24,897 nt of DNA from CAZZIZ01 sp964654535 (GCA_964654535.1 CAZZIZ010000025.1:1-24897); one strand, 5' to 3'. Positions 6,933 to 15,163 are shown, counted from the stretch's first letter. Notes: generated by a model not told the origin, from the letters alone. Numbers and translations are program-made.

Positions 6933-7541
6933 CTACTCTTTACACCGACCTCCCTTCCAAGAAGTCAACCCAGCAGCCTGTGCCATACACTTGTTCCCAT
7001 AAGTAACATCATTACAACCACAAACGGGATCGTACTGCTTAGTGCAAGCCTTAAGGCTAATCTTTGAAGGATCTATGCAGCTTCCTTCGCAAGTCCCTGG
7101 AGTAAACCGCTGCACACCCGCTCTTTCGGCGTGGCAAGCATTGGTATAGGTTTGTCCATCGCAGCCGCAAACAGATTCCTCAACTTTGGGGCAATCCGAA
7201 TTGTCTTTTACCGCGCTGTGGTCAACGCAAGCCGCGATTGGATATGCGGTTTCTTTATCCGCAGATGCACATTCTCCCTCAGTCCAAGAAGTAACTCCAG
7301 CTTTACTGGCGTAACACTCATTCCCATAAGTTTCGTCATTGCATCCGCAAACTGGTGCGTACTCTTTTGTACATCCTCTGTTGGGGTCGATTAGAGATTC
7401 ATCAATGCAGCTTTGTTCTGCAGCGACTTCGGTCATTGCTTCCTTAGCAGCTTCCTTCTTGCGCATCTTCTTACGATTCGCGCAACTAGCAACTAATACG
7501 ACTAGCGTAAAAACTAATAATACGGAGCTTAATTTTCTCAA
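6933..7541 (-). CDS. Lipoprotein with three Kazal-type serine protease inhibitor domains
   Basis: The 202-residue protein has a signal with lipobox VASC (17-20), a charged linker and three complete Kazal domains, each with six cysteines: C45-C91, C105-C151 and C155-C200. The CGC(N/D)xxTYxNxC core is intact in all three. Aligning with ovomucoid Kazal domains, the P1 residue two after the second cysteine is K59, K119 and K168, so all three heads should target enzymes cutting after lysine. The gene starts 6 nt after the stop of the upstream secreted serine protease (7548-10769) that looks lysine-specific, so it is probably co-transcribed and protects the cell surface from that enzyme, or blocks foreign proteases. 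The start is TTG at 7541-7539; the next Met would lose the signal peptide. An inhibitor role is inferred from fold and context. Confidence 0.9.
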   Translation of the reverse strand: MRKLSSVLLVFTLVVLVASCANRKKMRKKEAAKEAMTEVAAEQSCIDESLIDPNRGCTKEYAPVCGCNDETYGNECYASKAGVTSWTEGECASADKETAYPIAACVDHSAVKDNSDCPKVEESVCGCDGQTYTNACHAERAGVQRFTPGTCEGSCIDPSKISLKACTKQYDPVCGCNDVTYGNKCMAQAAGLTSWKGGRCKE

Positions 7542-7547
7542 ATTCTT

Positions 7548-10500
7548 TTAATTCAATACCACCTTATTCGTCGCGATAAAATCATCGTGACGTAAGCGAA
7601 CAAAGTATATACCCGTTGGGAACGTACTTAAGTTCAACTCATAAGACTCTTGTCCAGCCGCAATGTTAAAGCGACCCAGCAACTTTCCACTGATGTGATA
7701 GATTTCACCCTTGAGCTCTTCGCCAAAAGTTTCAGCAAGATTCAAGACTACTTGACCTTGAGTAGGGTTCGGTATTATTTCGAAAGAACGATTATTAAGG
7801 TCGCCTATTCCGCTGCCAGTTTCCGTTTCGAAAGAAATAACGGTACTACTTCTAGATCCACAAATATTGGTCATTATAACTTGCCAGTAGTAAACAGTTT
7901 CAGGTAAGAAACTGTCACCAAAAGAATGTTGTGTTGCCTCAGGATCTAGATCTGCACTTTGCGTAGTAGCATCTAAGAAATTCTCATCCTCAGAAATCTG
8001 AATCTCTATACTCGTTAGATTACCCGGATTGATCCATGTAAAAAGAGGAGCTACATCCACATTGACAGCGTCGTCCGCAGGTGAAGTTAATCCAACTACT
8101 CCAGGAGGATCGAGAACGGTTATATTGATCGTAGTACTTACAGAGTTGATTGCATCGCTGACTGTAATGTCTGCAGTATAATCTCCGGCGCCTATTCCCG
8201 GAGAAGCACCGACAACATAAGGAATGCTTGCACCTGGCTCTGGATCTACTGGTCCGGCATCCAACTGAATGTCTGGATTGCTAGAAGCAATACTCACACT
8301 CACAGGATCTTCAAAGCCACCGCCTATTGAAACCATGAAATCAGCAACGTCTGAAGGGCACATTGTAAAGTTGCTTTGCGATGCCGTCACCGTCACAGCA
8401 TTCGAAGGAACCGTACATATTTCCAATCCCCAGTCTTCCAAAGATCCACCATCTAAATCCGCGTTGTCTTCAATAGTAAGCGTCCAAGTTCCTTGAGGGT
8501 TTTCTCCATTGAAAGTTGAAAGCGCTCCCGTAGGTGGATAGCTCTGTCCATCATTGTAGGGACAAGGAAAGCCACCACTCGCCTGATCATCAAAACTGAT
8601 GTTGAAATTGTCTTCATTTCCGCATTCTTCGGCCAATAAAATGACGGAAGTTCCTTCAGGGCTCTCCAAAATAAAGGTTAAATCGGCAATCCAAGTATGG
8701 TTTCCTTCCACGCGCACAACGTTTATGTCAGATATTTCGCCATCAAAAGGTATATCTAGGGTTGATGTAATTACAACATTGCCGTCGGGTGAAATTGGAA
8801 TAGAATTCACTACAGCACTATTTTGAGCACAAACAATGTTGGCAGTCATAAAACTGAATGTTTCAGACCACGGACTGTCACCACAAGTGTTGCTTCCACG
8901 TACGTGCCAGAAATAGCCTGTAAGTGCATCCAGTGGATCGGAGATTAACCATTCATTTTGATCTACTCCTTGTGCAGAGGCAACAATATTGGTAAAGTTC
9001 GCATCGAGCGCTAGTTCTATTTCGTATTCAGTAGCGCCAGCATCAGACCAAACCAGATTTGGGTTAGTGGTAATATTAGTACTATTGTCTGCAGGGCTTA
9101 CTGCAGCAGCGGCATCTGGAATATCGACAAACAAATCCAGCGTCAATGTTGTTGAAGTACTTTCTATTCCATCAGTTCCATCTACTGTGATTAGATACTC
9201 CCCAGCAGCTAGATTACCGGTGTTGGAAAAGATTAACGTAACCATATCGCCTGGTGCCGGAGACGTGTCAGAAAATACAGCTTCGAGACCCGTCGGCAAG
9301 TCGTCAATCGTCAAGTTGACGTCGTTGGCAAAATTTTCTGTAATCTCTAATTGATACATCGCAGCGTCAGGAGCGCAAGATTGAACAAAAAGATTTTCAG
9401 CATTAATCGAAAATCCGCAATCCTTACCAGGAACCGTCATTATGCCCGTATCCATAGGATCTATCCAGTCCCTTAGTCTTGTGTTAGCTTGTCCGCCGCC
9501 ATCCCAGGAAGCATTGAACCAACCGTAGGAATCGTAGTCGTCGTTGCCACAAGCGGCTGCACCACCGTGCAGTTGACCAATAACTCTTTTGTCTTGATCA
9601 AACAAAGGAGAACCAGATGATCCTGGTTCAGTTGTTCCAATATCCCAATCGGGAACAATAACATGGTTTCCAGTTGGAATATTGTCAGCTCCTGAACCCC
9701 ATTCTCCTAAATACAAAGGGTCCATTTCAAAACTAATTCTCTTCTCGTCGTTGTTCGGGTGATGAACCGCTATTGCACTCGTAGCCATAGTTTCCTCCGC
9801 ATTCCATCCTGCGCGGAAAGCATTGGCAGTTGGACTAATCTCATCGTCCAATTCTACAATAGTAAAATCGCTACCAGCCCAAGTTGCTCTCAAGGTCGAA
9901 CCCGAATTGTAATCATCCAAAACTCCATTGCCGTTTCCGCCGCTGGCTCCACTTCCCGGTTGTCGACAAACAGGACTTTGGAAGTTCCAGTAAGTCACCA
10001 GCGAAGGCGCATTGCCCGCAGACATTCCGCAGTGATCCGCAGTCATAAAAAGTGGCGTACAGTCTTGAGATGTATTGTTCACCAAGAATCCGGTGCAGTT
10101 TGCAAATCCGTTCAAGTGCATAAAAGCAACAGACTGAATAATGTCTCTAAAGCCATCTACAATTTCCCATCCATCGTCTTCATTGCAAATCACATCCAGA
10201 TTGCAAGAGCCAGACATATAGCTTGGAGAATTAATTCCGATAAAATCGTGGTTCACCGCTTTCAATTCAAGTGCTAATTCACTTCGCTTATTTTCTTTCA
10301 ACCAAACCTCTATGATTAAATCATCGCCGTCTATGACTGGCGTCCATAATTGTTCGTGCTCCTCATTATCGGATGGAGTGAACGGCCCCAAAATAGTTTC
10401 TAAATCAGGCGTATAGATAATCATAGAACCACCTCGCGGCATGTTGTATTGGGAGAAGCCGAGGTTGAGAGATCTAGCTTTATTAGACGTTACACGTAAA

Positions 10501-10769
10501 CGCCAAACCATAGAGCCATCATCGAGGGTTGTCCAAGTTCCGATTTCTTCACTTGACTTATTCACTTGGAAGTTGTGGGCGAAGTGGTTCGCTCTACCTT
10601 TTTTACGTTTGGCCATTTCATCTTTGTACAATTGCTTGTTATTGAGCGGCTCCATCTCAAGCTGAGAGATTCTTTCCAGATCAATTTCAAGAGGTGCGAT
10701 TCGCGAATCTACCTGAGCAGAGGCGCTGATAAAAACGAAAAAGCAGAGGGTTGCGATGTAGTGTTTCAT
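7548..10769 (-). CDS. Secreted trypsin-like (lysyl endopeptidase-like) multidomain protease with T9SS sorting domain
   Basis: The 1073-residue protein has a signal peptide (1-19, ending SASAQ), a propeptide-like region (about 20-180), and a family S1 protease domain (about 185-450) with the triad H246 (TADHCG), D301 (SDFTIVEL) and S385 (GSSGSP). Triad spacing (55 and 84) is close to Achromobacter lysyl endopeptidase (56 and 81). There follow a beta-sandwich (about 465-550), a fibronectin-III-like module (555-645), a proprotein-convertase P domain (about 646-786, ending SLEDWGLEIC), another sandwich (790-888), a second FN3-like module (890-982) and a T9SS type A sorting domain (about 995-1073; EIIPNPTQG, SGKLL, PTGIYFVRL). 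It should cross the outer membrane by T9SS and be released or surface-anchored after tail removal. The Kazal lipoprotein gene follows after 6 nt. Lysine specificity is inferred, not shown. Confidence 0.92.
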   Translation of the reverse strand: MKHYIATLCFFVFISASAQVDSRIAPLEIDLERISQLEMEPLNNKQLYKDEMAKRKKGRANHFAHNFQVNKSSEEIGTWTTLDDGSMVWRLRVTSNKARSLNLGFSQYNMPRGGSMIIYTPDLETILGPFTPSDNEEHEQLWTPVIDGDDLIIEVWLKENKRSELALELKAVNHDFIGINSPSYMSGSCNLDVICNEDDGWEIVDGFRDIIQSVAFMHLNGFANCTGFLVNNTSQDCTPLFMTADHCGMSAGNAPSLVTYWNFQSPVCRQPGSGASGGNGNGVLDDYNSGSTLRATWAGSDFTIVELDDEISPTANAFRAGWNAEETMATSAIAVHHPNNDEKRISFEMDPLYLGEWGSGADNIPTGNHVIVPDWDIGTTEPGSSGSPLFDQDKRVIGQLHGGAAACGNDDYDSYGWFNASWDGGGQANTRLRDWIDPMDTGIMTVPGKDCGFSINAENLFVQSCAPDAAMYQLEITENFANDVNLTIDDLPTGLEAVFSDTSPAPGDMVTLIFSNTGNLAAGEYLITVDGTDGIESTSTTLTLDLFVDIPDAAAAVSPADNSTNITTNPNLVWSDAGATEYEIELALDANFTNIVASAQGVDQNEWLISDPLDALTGYFWHVRGSNTCGDSPWSETFSFMTANIVCAQNSAVVNSIPISPDGNVVITSTLDIPFDGEISDINVVRVEGNHTWIADLTFILESPEGTSVILLAEECGNEDNFNISFDDQASGGFPCPYNDGQSYPPTGALSTFNGENPQGTWTLTIEDNADLDGGSLEDWGLEICTVPSNAVTVTASQSNFTMCPSDVADFMVSIGGGFEDPVSVSIASSNPDIQLDAGPVDPEPGASIPYVVGASPGIGAGDYTADITVSDAINSVSTTINITVLDPPGVVGLTSPADDAVNVDVAPLFTWINPGNLTSIEIQISEDENFLDATTQSADLDPEATQHSFGDSFLPETVYYWQVIMTNICGSRSSTVISFETETGSGIGDLNNRSFEIIPNPTQGQVVLNLAETFGEELKGEIYHISGKLLGRFNIAAGQESYELNLSTFPTGIYFVRLRHDDFIATNKVVLN

Positions 10770-10883
10770 ATATACGAAGCTTAGTGTTAAAACTGTATTA
10801 TAAGATCATAGTTTAGTCCTTCAAGCTAATGAATTTGTAGCATCTATTTAGAACGATTGCGCCTAAATCCTATCACAATGTGG

Positions 10884-11032
10884 GCAGCAACAGGCTATCC
10901 GCTCAAATTCGGCACCACTAGAAAATGTTCAGCATAGTCGCGGGTGCGTATTCGCTCAATCCGCTCATCCACCCCCGCTCCTTGCTTCACTATTTTCTAG
11001 CGCCACCTCATAACCGCTCCTATCCTGGCTGC
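10884..11032 (+). repeat. Divergent structured intergenic element, possible distant relative of copies A-D
   Basis: In the 492-bp gene-free stretch 10770-11261, GCAGC (10884-10888) pairs with GCTGC (11028-11032). Inside, GGC (10911-10913) plus CTAGAAAAT (10918-10926) pair with ATTTTCTAG (10992-11000) plus GCC (11002-11004), and GGGTG (10942-10946) with CACCC (10970-10974). Near the ends GGCTATCCGCTC and CGCTCCTATCC resemble, read in the opposite direction, the GGGCTTTCGGGGCTCGCTC and CCCCTCTATCC blocks of copies A-D. Orientation shown is that of the GGCTATCC end. 10770-10883 holds nothing recognisable. Confidence 0.55.
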
Positions 11033-11053
11033 GGAAAAGCCAAAGGCAAGGCT

Positions 11054-11233
11054 CTTTTCAAGAAAAGAAAATCGTCTTAATCTCAGATTGGGATGCCTAA
11101 ACGATCGATTTGCAATCGATCTGAAACAGAGTCGCCGCTGGCATCCAAACAATGGAAAGGAATTGGGAAACCGAAAGTGATTCAGGTCGGATTGTAAATC
11201 CTCCAAATAATGCATCCTGATCAGAGATCAGGA
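11054..11233. other. Cluster of perfect hairpins in the protease-hupE spacer
   Basis: Four inverted repeats in 180 bp: CTTTTC/GAAAAG (11054-11067); GGATGCC 11091-11097 with GGCATCC 11140-11146, enclosing GATCGATT/AATCGATC (11103-11121); GGATT/AATCC (11189-11201); and TCCTGATC/GATCAGGA (11215-11233). The last lies 29 nt beyond the hupE-like stop on the minus strand but has no T-run after it. A 72-codon open frame across the cluster has no protein-like character and is not called. Confidence 0.6.
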
Positions 11234-11261
11234 CGATTGTTGTTCTTTTCTAGGAAGGAAA

Positions 11262-11834
11262 TTATCCGAAGGTAATATACAAGCCGCTTAGAATTATGAT
11301 TCCACCAAGCACATAAATTCCTGGTTTGAAAACTTTAGGAAAATCTATTATTCGACCTATAAGCGCGCCAATAGCGGCCATAAGCAATGCACCTAGCGAG
11401 TAACCAGTGATATAAACCAAGGCACTAGACGTTTCCGGCATTTCAGCGCCGTGCGCGTATCCGTGAGCAAAACCGAATGCGGCTAAGCAAACTACGATGA
11501 TGACTTTATTGATGCTTTTATTCCCCAGGATTAAAAGCCCAGTTACAATTATTGAAACTGCGATGAACTTTTCAATGGCAAAAGTGGCCTCATTTCCTAT
11601 CCCTAATAAGCCGCCAATTATCATAGCAATTAAAAACGATGCAAAGATTGCAAAACCTTTAAACTTGTTGATTGTATAGGTCAAGATACCTATCCCCAAA
11701 ATAACTATAGCGTGATCAGTTCCGAGAATAGGATGCGTAAAGCCCGCCATAATTCCATCTCCATGAGAACCGTGCGCGAAAAGAAATGTGGGGCTCAGCA
11801 AGCCAAGAGATAAAAGGAGGGTGCGACGTATCAT
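11262..11834 (-). CDS. HupE/UreJ-family membrane protein, putative metal (Ni) transporter
   Basis: The 190-residue protein has a signal-like first helix ending LFAHGSHGDG, leaving a His-rich new N-terminus near H21, and about six further hydrophobic segments. The two family signatures are present: HPILGTDH (34-41) and FGFAHGYAHGAE (120-131), whose histidines and acidic residues are thought to bind nickel in HupE/UreJ proteins. Length matches the family. In other bacteria the gene sits with hydrogenase or urease genes; none is in this window, so the metal and its user enzyme are unknown. A good promoter lies upstream at 11881-11914, which suggests its own short transcript. Start ATG at 11834-11832. 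Confidence 0.85.
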   Translation of the reverse strand: MIRRTLLLSLGLLSPTFLFAHGSHGDGIMAGFTHPILGTDHAIVILGIGILTYTINKFKGFAIFASFLIAMIIGGLLGIGNEATFAIEKFIAVSIIVTGLLILGNKSINKVIIVVCLAAFGFAHGYAHGAEMPETSSALVYITGYSLGALLMAAIGALIGRIIDFPKVFKPGIYVLGGIIILSGLYITFG

Positions 11835-11880
11835 TGTATAAAAATCTTAAAATTTAGGTGGCTAGATCTTCGCTAGTAAT

Positions 11881-11914
11881 CAAACTTAAGAAATTGTCTG
11901 TAATAGAACACAAA
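11881..11914 (-). promoter_or_regulatory. Bacteroidota-type promoter of the hupE-like gene
   Basis: On the minus strand, TTTG (11914-11911) is followed after 22 nt by TAAGTTTG (11888-11881), matching the -33 TTTG and -7 TAnnTTTG elements. Transcription would begin about 40 nt before the ATG at 11834. The box is also flanked by an inverted repeat (TTCGCTAG near 11870 and CTAGCGAA near 11930) that could be a regulatory site. Confidence 0.6.
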
Positions 11915-11949
11915 GAATCCGCAAGTGCTAGCGAATTTTAAGAGAACGA

Positions 11950-11976
11950 TCTAAAACTAAAGAGCAGGGCTCTTTA
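11950..11976 (-). terminator. Probable terminator after the ostA-like gene
   Basis: On the minus strand, GCTCTTT (11965-11959) pairs with AAAGAGC (11975-11969) around a 3-nt loop, starting at the stop codon of the ostA-like gene and followed by AGTTTTAG. The stem is AT-bounded and the T-run short, so strength is uncertain. It would close the amidase-mlaD-ostA transcript. Confidence 0.5.
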
Positions 11977-13830
11977 CTTTCGTTTCTTTTTACCACCAAA
12001 TTTTTTGCCTCCAGTTTTCTTGTTTTCATAAGTTCCACTGGCGTCGCTGCCCTTTTTTGAAACGAAAACATCTGGATTGGACTTAGAGCTTTTGCGCTTA
12101 ATCATACGCACTACAAGCAATTGATCAACACTCCTTGGACGAGCTTCTTCTTCCCAATAAAACCTTTCAAGTCTTATAGTGTAGGGATCAACTTTGGTGA
12201 TAGGAGAGTAAGTGGCTTTTGGCTCTTCCCTGAACTTTATACGACTGACTTTATTGTCCGCAAACCAAATGGTCATGTTATCACTCGCAGATTGGTTAAC
12301 GCCTATGTATCGCTCATTATCGTCCTTGGCGAAATAGATACTCTTGGCTTCTCCAAACACGTCAAAAGACGAAAGCTTATTGTCAGTGAACTTCCCATCG
12401 ATGTTCAGTCCACTCAGCTGATTAAATATTCCTTCTTCCGTTTCTGGACTTACGATCATTCCATTTCGCCGCAGTTTTATCTCCTCCGCTTTGCGATTTT
12501 TGGTATGTAAGAATATACTGTCTGCAGTAAGCTGCGTATCCTCCACCCAAAGAATGGGGTCTTCAAAAAATTGAAAGATAGAATCGGTAAAACTGTATTC
12601 TAGAGAGTCACATACACCCTGAAAATCTGTAGAGTACATCGCGACGTTGTAGTAAGCACTAAATGCACCAATCCCACTGATTAAGCTATCGGTGCTTTGC
12701 GTGCTTCGTAAGGTATCCGCACGTAGGTATAGAGTGTCCTTCTCGGCTAGTGCTATTTTTAATAGAGGTTGTTGGGTCGAAAGAAAGTCACCTTGGTCTT
12801 GATCGTATTCACTGTATTCGCTTTCCAAGGTGAAGTCATTTAGTGTATCTCTCCAAACGACATTACGATAGGCTTTTCCAAGGCCAGTATTGTTATCGAA
12901 GAAAAGGCTGTCGCTGGTTAGCTTGCTAGATCCTCTTTCGAAACCCGCATCTTTCCAGATGCTAAGCGTGCCTTGGTCTTTGTTGTACCAGCCTTCGTTT
13001 CCAGTTATAGTTGAGCTGTCACTTTTGATTACTGTGTTCGCTCCGAAAATTGCCCGCCCCGTTTCTTCTTCATAATCCAGCGTTTCGGAGGTGAAATCGT
13101 ACTGCGGGTCTATAAGATGAACATCGTTTTCAAAGTTTACTTGTTTCGTAGCGCTGTCATAGTTAGCTCGCTCGCTTTCTATTTCCAATCCATTGTTGAT
13201 GACCTTGCCACCACCTTTGAAGGAGCCCTTTTTTGTAATGGTGTTATAACGCATAGTGTCTGCCTGAATCTTCATGGGACCATTTCGAAATTTGACATCA
13301 CCATAAAGGTTAGCGTTTTTGCTGCTGGTATAATATTCCAGCGAATCGGCGCTTATATTGTTTTCCTCATCGATTACTCTAATGCCTTTGTGTAGTAGAG
13401 CTCGCTTTGTTCGAACGGAATAGACGAGCGTGTCTGCGGTAATGCGCGTCTTATCATCATTCATGCGCACGTTGTCGTATAGGAAAGCCAGCTTACTATC
13501 TCCAAGGTACTTTAAGTAATCGCCGAAAATATTTACTGAGTCTCCTTGGGTAACATGCACTCGACCAAAGGCTTCCATATAGTTTTGCTCGAAGAAGAGA
13601 TAGGCGCTATCGCAACGAAAAGTCATTTCGCCTTGTTCTAATAAAACATTGCCGATTAGTTTCTTTAAATCGGTAGAATCTGTTTTGATGGACTTCAGCT
13701 CGTCGGCGGAGCGAAACTGAATAAGGGTAGTGTCCTTAGCAACTGGGCTATTCTCTACTTCGGTCTCTACCTGAGCGTGGAGACTAAGCCCAAATGCGAG
13801 AAATACAAGAAGTAAAGAAATACGCTTCAT
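11974..13830 (-). CDS. OstA/LptA-like periplasmic protein for LPS transport
   Basis: With the ATG at 13830-13828 the protein has 618 residues: a signal peptide (MKRISLLLVFLAFGLSLHA, about 1-19), then repeated OstA-type beta strands recognisable as ADTLVYS, ADSLEYY, ADTMRYN, TSETLDYEE, TGNEGWYN and TSDSLFFDN, running to about residue 420, and a Lys/Gly/Ser-rich basic tail. The repeat makes an LptA-like beta-jellyroll that carries LPS across the periplasm; Bacteroidota have such long OstA-like forms. An in-frame extension up to 13971 would add 47 residues without a signal and run into repeat copy B, so it is rejected. Downstream of mlaD by 313 bp that hold repeat B, and in the same neighbourhood as the LptD-like gene, which supports an LPS role. 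Confidence 0.8.
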   Translation of the reverse strand: MKRISLLLVFLAFGLSLHAQVETEVENSPVAKDTTLIQFRSADELKSIKTDSTDLKKLIGNVLLEQGEMTFRCDSAYLFFEQNYMEAFGRVHVTQGDSVNIFGDYLKYLGDSKLAFLYDNVRMNDDKTRITADTLVYSVRTKRALLHKGIRVIDEENNISADSLEYYTSSKNANLYGDVKFRNGPMKIQADTMRYNTITKKGSFKGGGKVINNGLEIESERANYDSATKQVNFENDVHLIDPQYDFTSETLDYEEETGRAIFGANTVIKSDSSTITGNEGWYNKDQGTLSIWKDAGFERGSSKLTSDSLFFDNNTGLGKAYRNVVWRDTLNDFTLESEYSEYDQDQGDFLSTQQPLLKIALAEKDTLYLRADTLRSTQSTDSLISGIGAFSAYYNVAMYSTDFQGVCDSLEYSFTDSIFQFFEDPILWVEDTQLTADSIFLHTKNRKAEEIKLRRNGMIVSPETEEGIFNQLSGLNIDGKFTDNKLSSFDVFGEAKSIYFAKDDNERYIGVNQSASDNMTIWFADNKVSRIKFREEPKATYSPITKVDPYTIRLERFYWEEEARPRSVDQLLVVRMIKRKSSKSNPDVFVSKKGSDASGTYENKKTGGKKFGGKKKRK

Positions 13831-13925
13831 TAGTAGCTTAAAGTTCCGATAATTAGACCGTAAAATTTGGTTTTGGTTGTCCCTAGATTTAAAAAGTATG
13901 CACAAAGGTTTTGATAAGCTCTTTT

Positions 13926-14092
13926 GCGTGAGGGATAGAGGGATTGTTGAAGCTCCTGTTGTTTTGATCAAGAAAAGCTCTTAGCTCCTTTGGAGCTAGA
14001 TGAGCTTTTTGATCAAAACAGAACAGAGCGACTCCCGAAAGCCCGACCCTGAACTTACCGCGCAGCGGTAGAAGTGAGTGGGGCACGCCCAA
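13926..14092 (+). repeat. Structured intergenic repeat, copy B
   Basis: The most compact and clearest copy, in the 313-bp gap between the mlaD-like and ostA-like genes. Pairings: terminal GCGTG/CACGC; GGGA 13940-13943 with TCCC 14033-14036; CTGTT then GTTTTGATCAA with TTGATCAAAAC, unpaired AG, AACAG; inner arm AGCTCC-TTT-GGAGCT followed by AG; second arm ACTT-ACCGC, loop GCA, GCGGT-AG-AAGT. A small separate hairpin CATTCA/TGAATG (14095-14111) lies between the element and the mlaD stop. 13831-13925 shows nothing else. Confidence 0.92.
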
Positions 14093-14143
14093 ATCATTCA
14101 TTTTCTGAATGCCTAGTAATTTTTAACGAACTGAAAGTCGAGA

Positions 14144-15163
14144 TTAGTTTTTCTCCTTCTTCTTTTTGTCCTTGTCTTTCTTTCCAAAGATGGAGAAGTG
14201 TACGTATTTGCCTGGGTTTTCTTGCACGTGTGTAAAGAGCTGATCCAAGTTATTGCTTGCGCTTTCTAGATTGTGATAGAGGCCTTCGTCCTTGAGCAGT
14301 AAGCCCAGTGATCCTTCCCCTTGGTTTACCCTATCCATAATAGCAGAAATTTCAGCAAGTGAAGCAGAGGCATTGGTAATGGTTTCAGAAAGTTCTTCGC
14401 TGGTCTTTTTCAAATCGATCTGAGCAACATTGCCGGTCACGGTTTCGGTATTCTTGAGAATGCCATTGATCATTTCGGTATTGTCATCGAAAGTTTTGGT
14501 AATCGACTCCACGTGATTGATGATGTTGTGCAGACGATCAGACTCATCTACAATAAGACCATTGAGCTCAACGCTTACTGTTCTTAGATTTTTGAGGGTA
14601 CCATTAATCGACTCGAAACTGGAATTGATGTTAGCGAAAACATTTTCAATGTTGTCTGAGCCTAGTACATTTTTGGAGATTATAAGCAAGGAGTCCAGTG
14701 AGCCAAAAAGTTCTTCGGCTTTCATTTTAATCGGCAAGAGTTCTTCTTTTACCTGATCTGAAAACCCTTGATCCAAAGATCCTTTCATTGTATCTCCGCT
14801 ATTGGCGTAAACAACAGGTCCTGATTTCGGATAGTTTAGTTCTATAACGCGGTCGCCCAAAAGGTCGGCCACTATTGTAAATACAGTTCCTTTCGGAAGC
14901 TTTACGTTATCGTCTACTAAAACCTCAGCCGTGATTTCTGTATCAAGTCCATTTTGCTCAAGGTTTAGTGATTCTACGGTACCAACTTTAACTCCGTTTA
15001 AGTTGATTGGGTTTCCAGGAAGGAGGCCATTTACGTCGTCAAACTTGACGATAAAAGCTTGCTGGCTCTGAAATATGCGCTTGCCACTTAGGTATTTGTA
15101 TCCTATGAAAAGTATCGCAATACTTACTAGGGTTAGGATACCAACTTTTATTTCATTACTCAT
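14144..15163 (-). CDS. MCE-family (MlaD-like) lipid-transport protein
   Basis: The 339-residue protein has an N-terminal membrane anchor (about 7-25; KVGILTLVSIAILFIGY), one MCE domain (about 37-115, with FDDVNGLLPGNPINLNGVKVGTV) and a long helical region (about 135-310) predicted to form the coiled tube or bundle seen in MlaD/YebT relatives, ending in a lysine-rich tail. MCE proteins bind phospholipids for ABC-driven transport between the inner and outer membranes. No ABC permease or ATPase gene (MlaE/MlaF) is in this window. It follows the amidase gene after 78 nt on the same strand, an order often seen in Bacteroidota. Start ATG at 15163-15161 gives the anchor immediately. Confidence 0.88.
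   Translation of the reverse strand: MSNEIKVGILTLVSIAILFIGYKYLSGKRIFQSQQAFIVKFDDVNGLLPGNPINLNGVKVGTVESLNLEQNGLDTEITAEVLVDDNVKLPKGTVFTIVADLLGDRVIELNYPKSGPVVYANSGDTMKGSLDQGFSDQVKEELLPIKMKAEELFGSLDSLLIISKNVLGSDNIENVFANINSSFESINGTLKNLRTVSVELNGLIVDESDRLHNIINHVESITKTFDDNTEMINGILKNTETVTGNVAQIDLKKTSEELSETITNASASLAEISAIMDRVNQGEGSLGLLLKDEGLYHNLESASNNLDQLFTHVQENPGKYVHFSIFGKKDKDKKKKEKN

Noticed and set aside
9759..10277. 172-codon plus-strand open frame
   Set aside because: Antisense to the catalytic domain of the protease, with no domain and unlikely composition.
10997..11215. 72-codon minus-strand open frame in the structured spacer
   Set aside because: It runs through several inverted repeats; composition is Arg/Phe-rich and unlike the neighbours.
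13831..13971. N-terminal extension of the ostA-like gene
   Set aside because: The added 47 residues have no signal and enter the repeat; the ATG at 13830 gives a clean signal peptide.
13889..14101. 70-codon minus-strand open frame across repeat copy B
   Set aside because: It lies almost wholly in the folded repeat; the matching frames in copies C and D differ in sequence where the structure, not the protein, is conserved.
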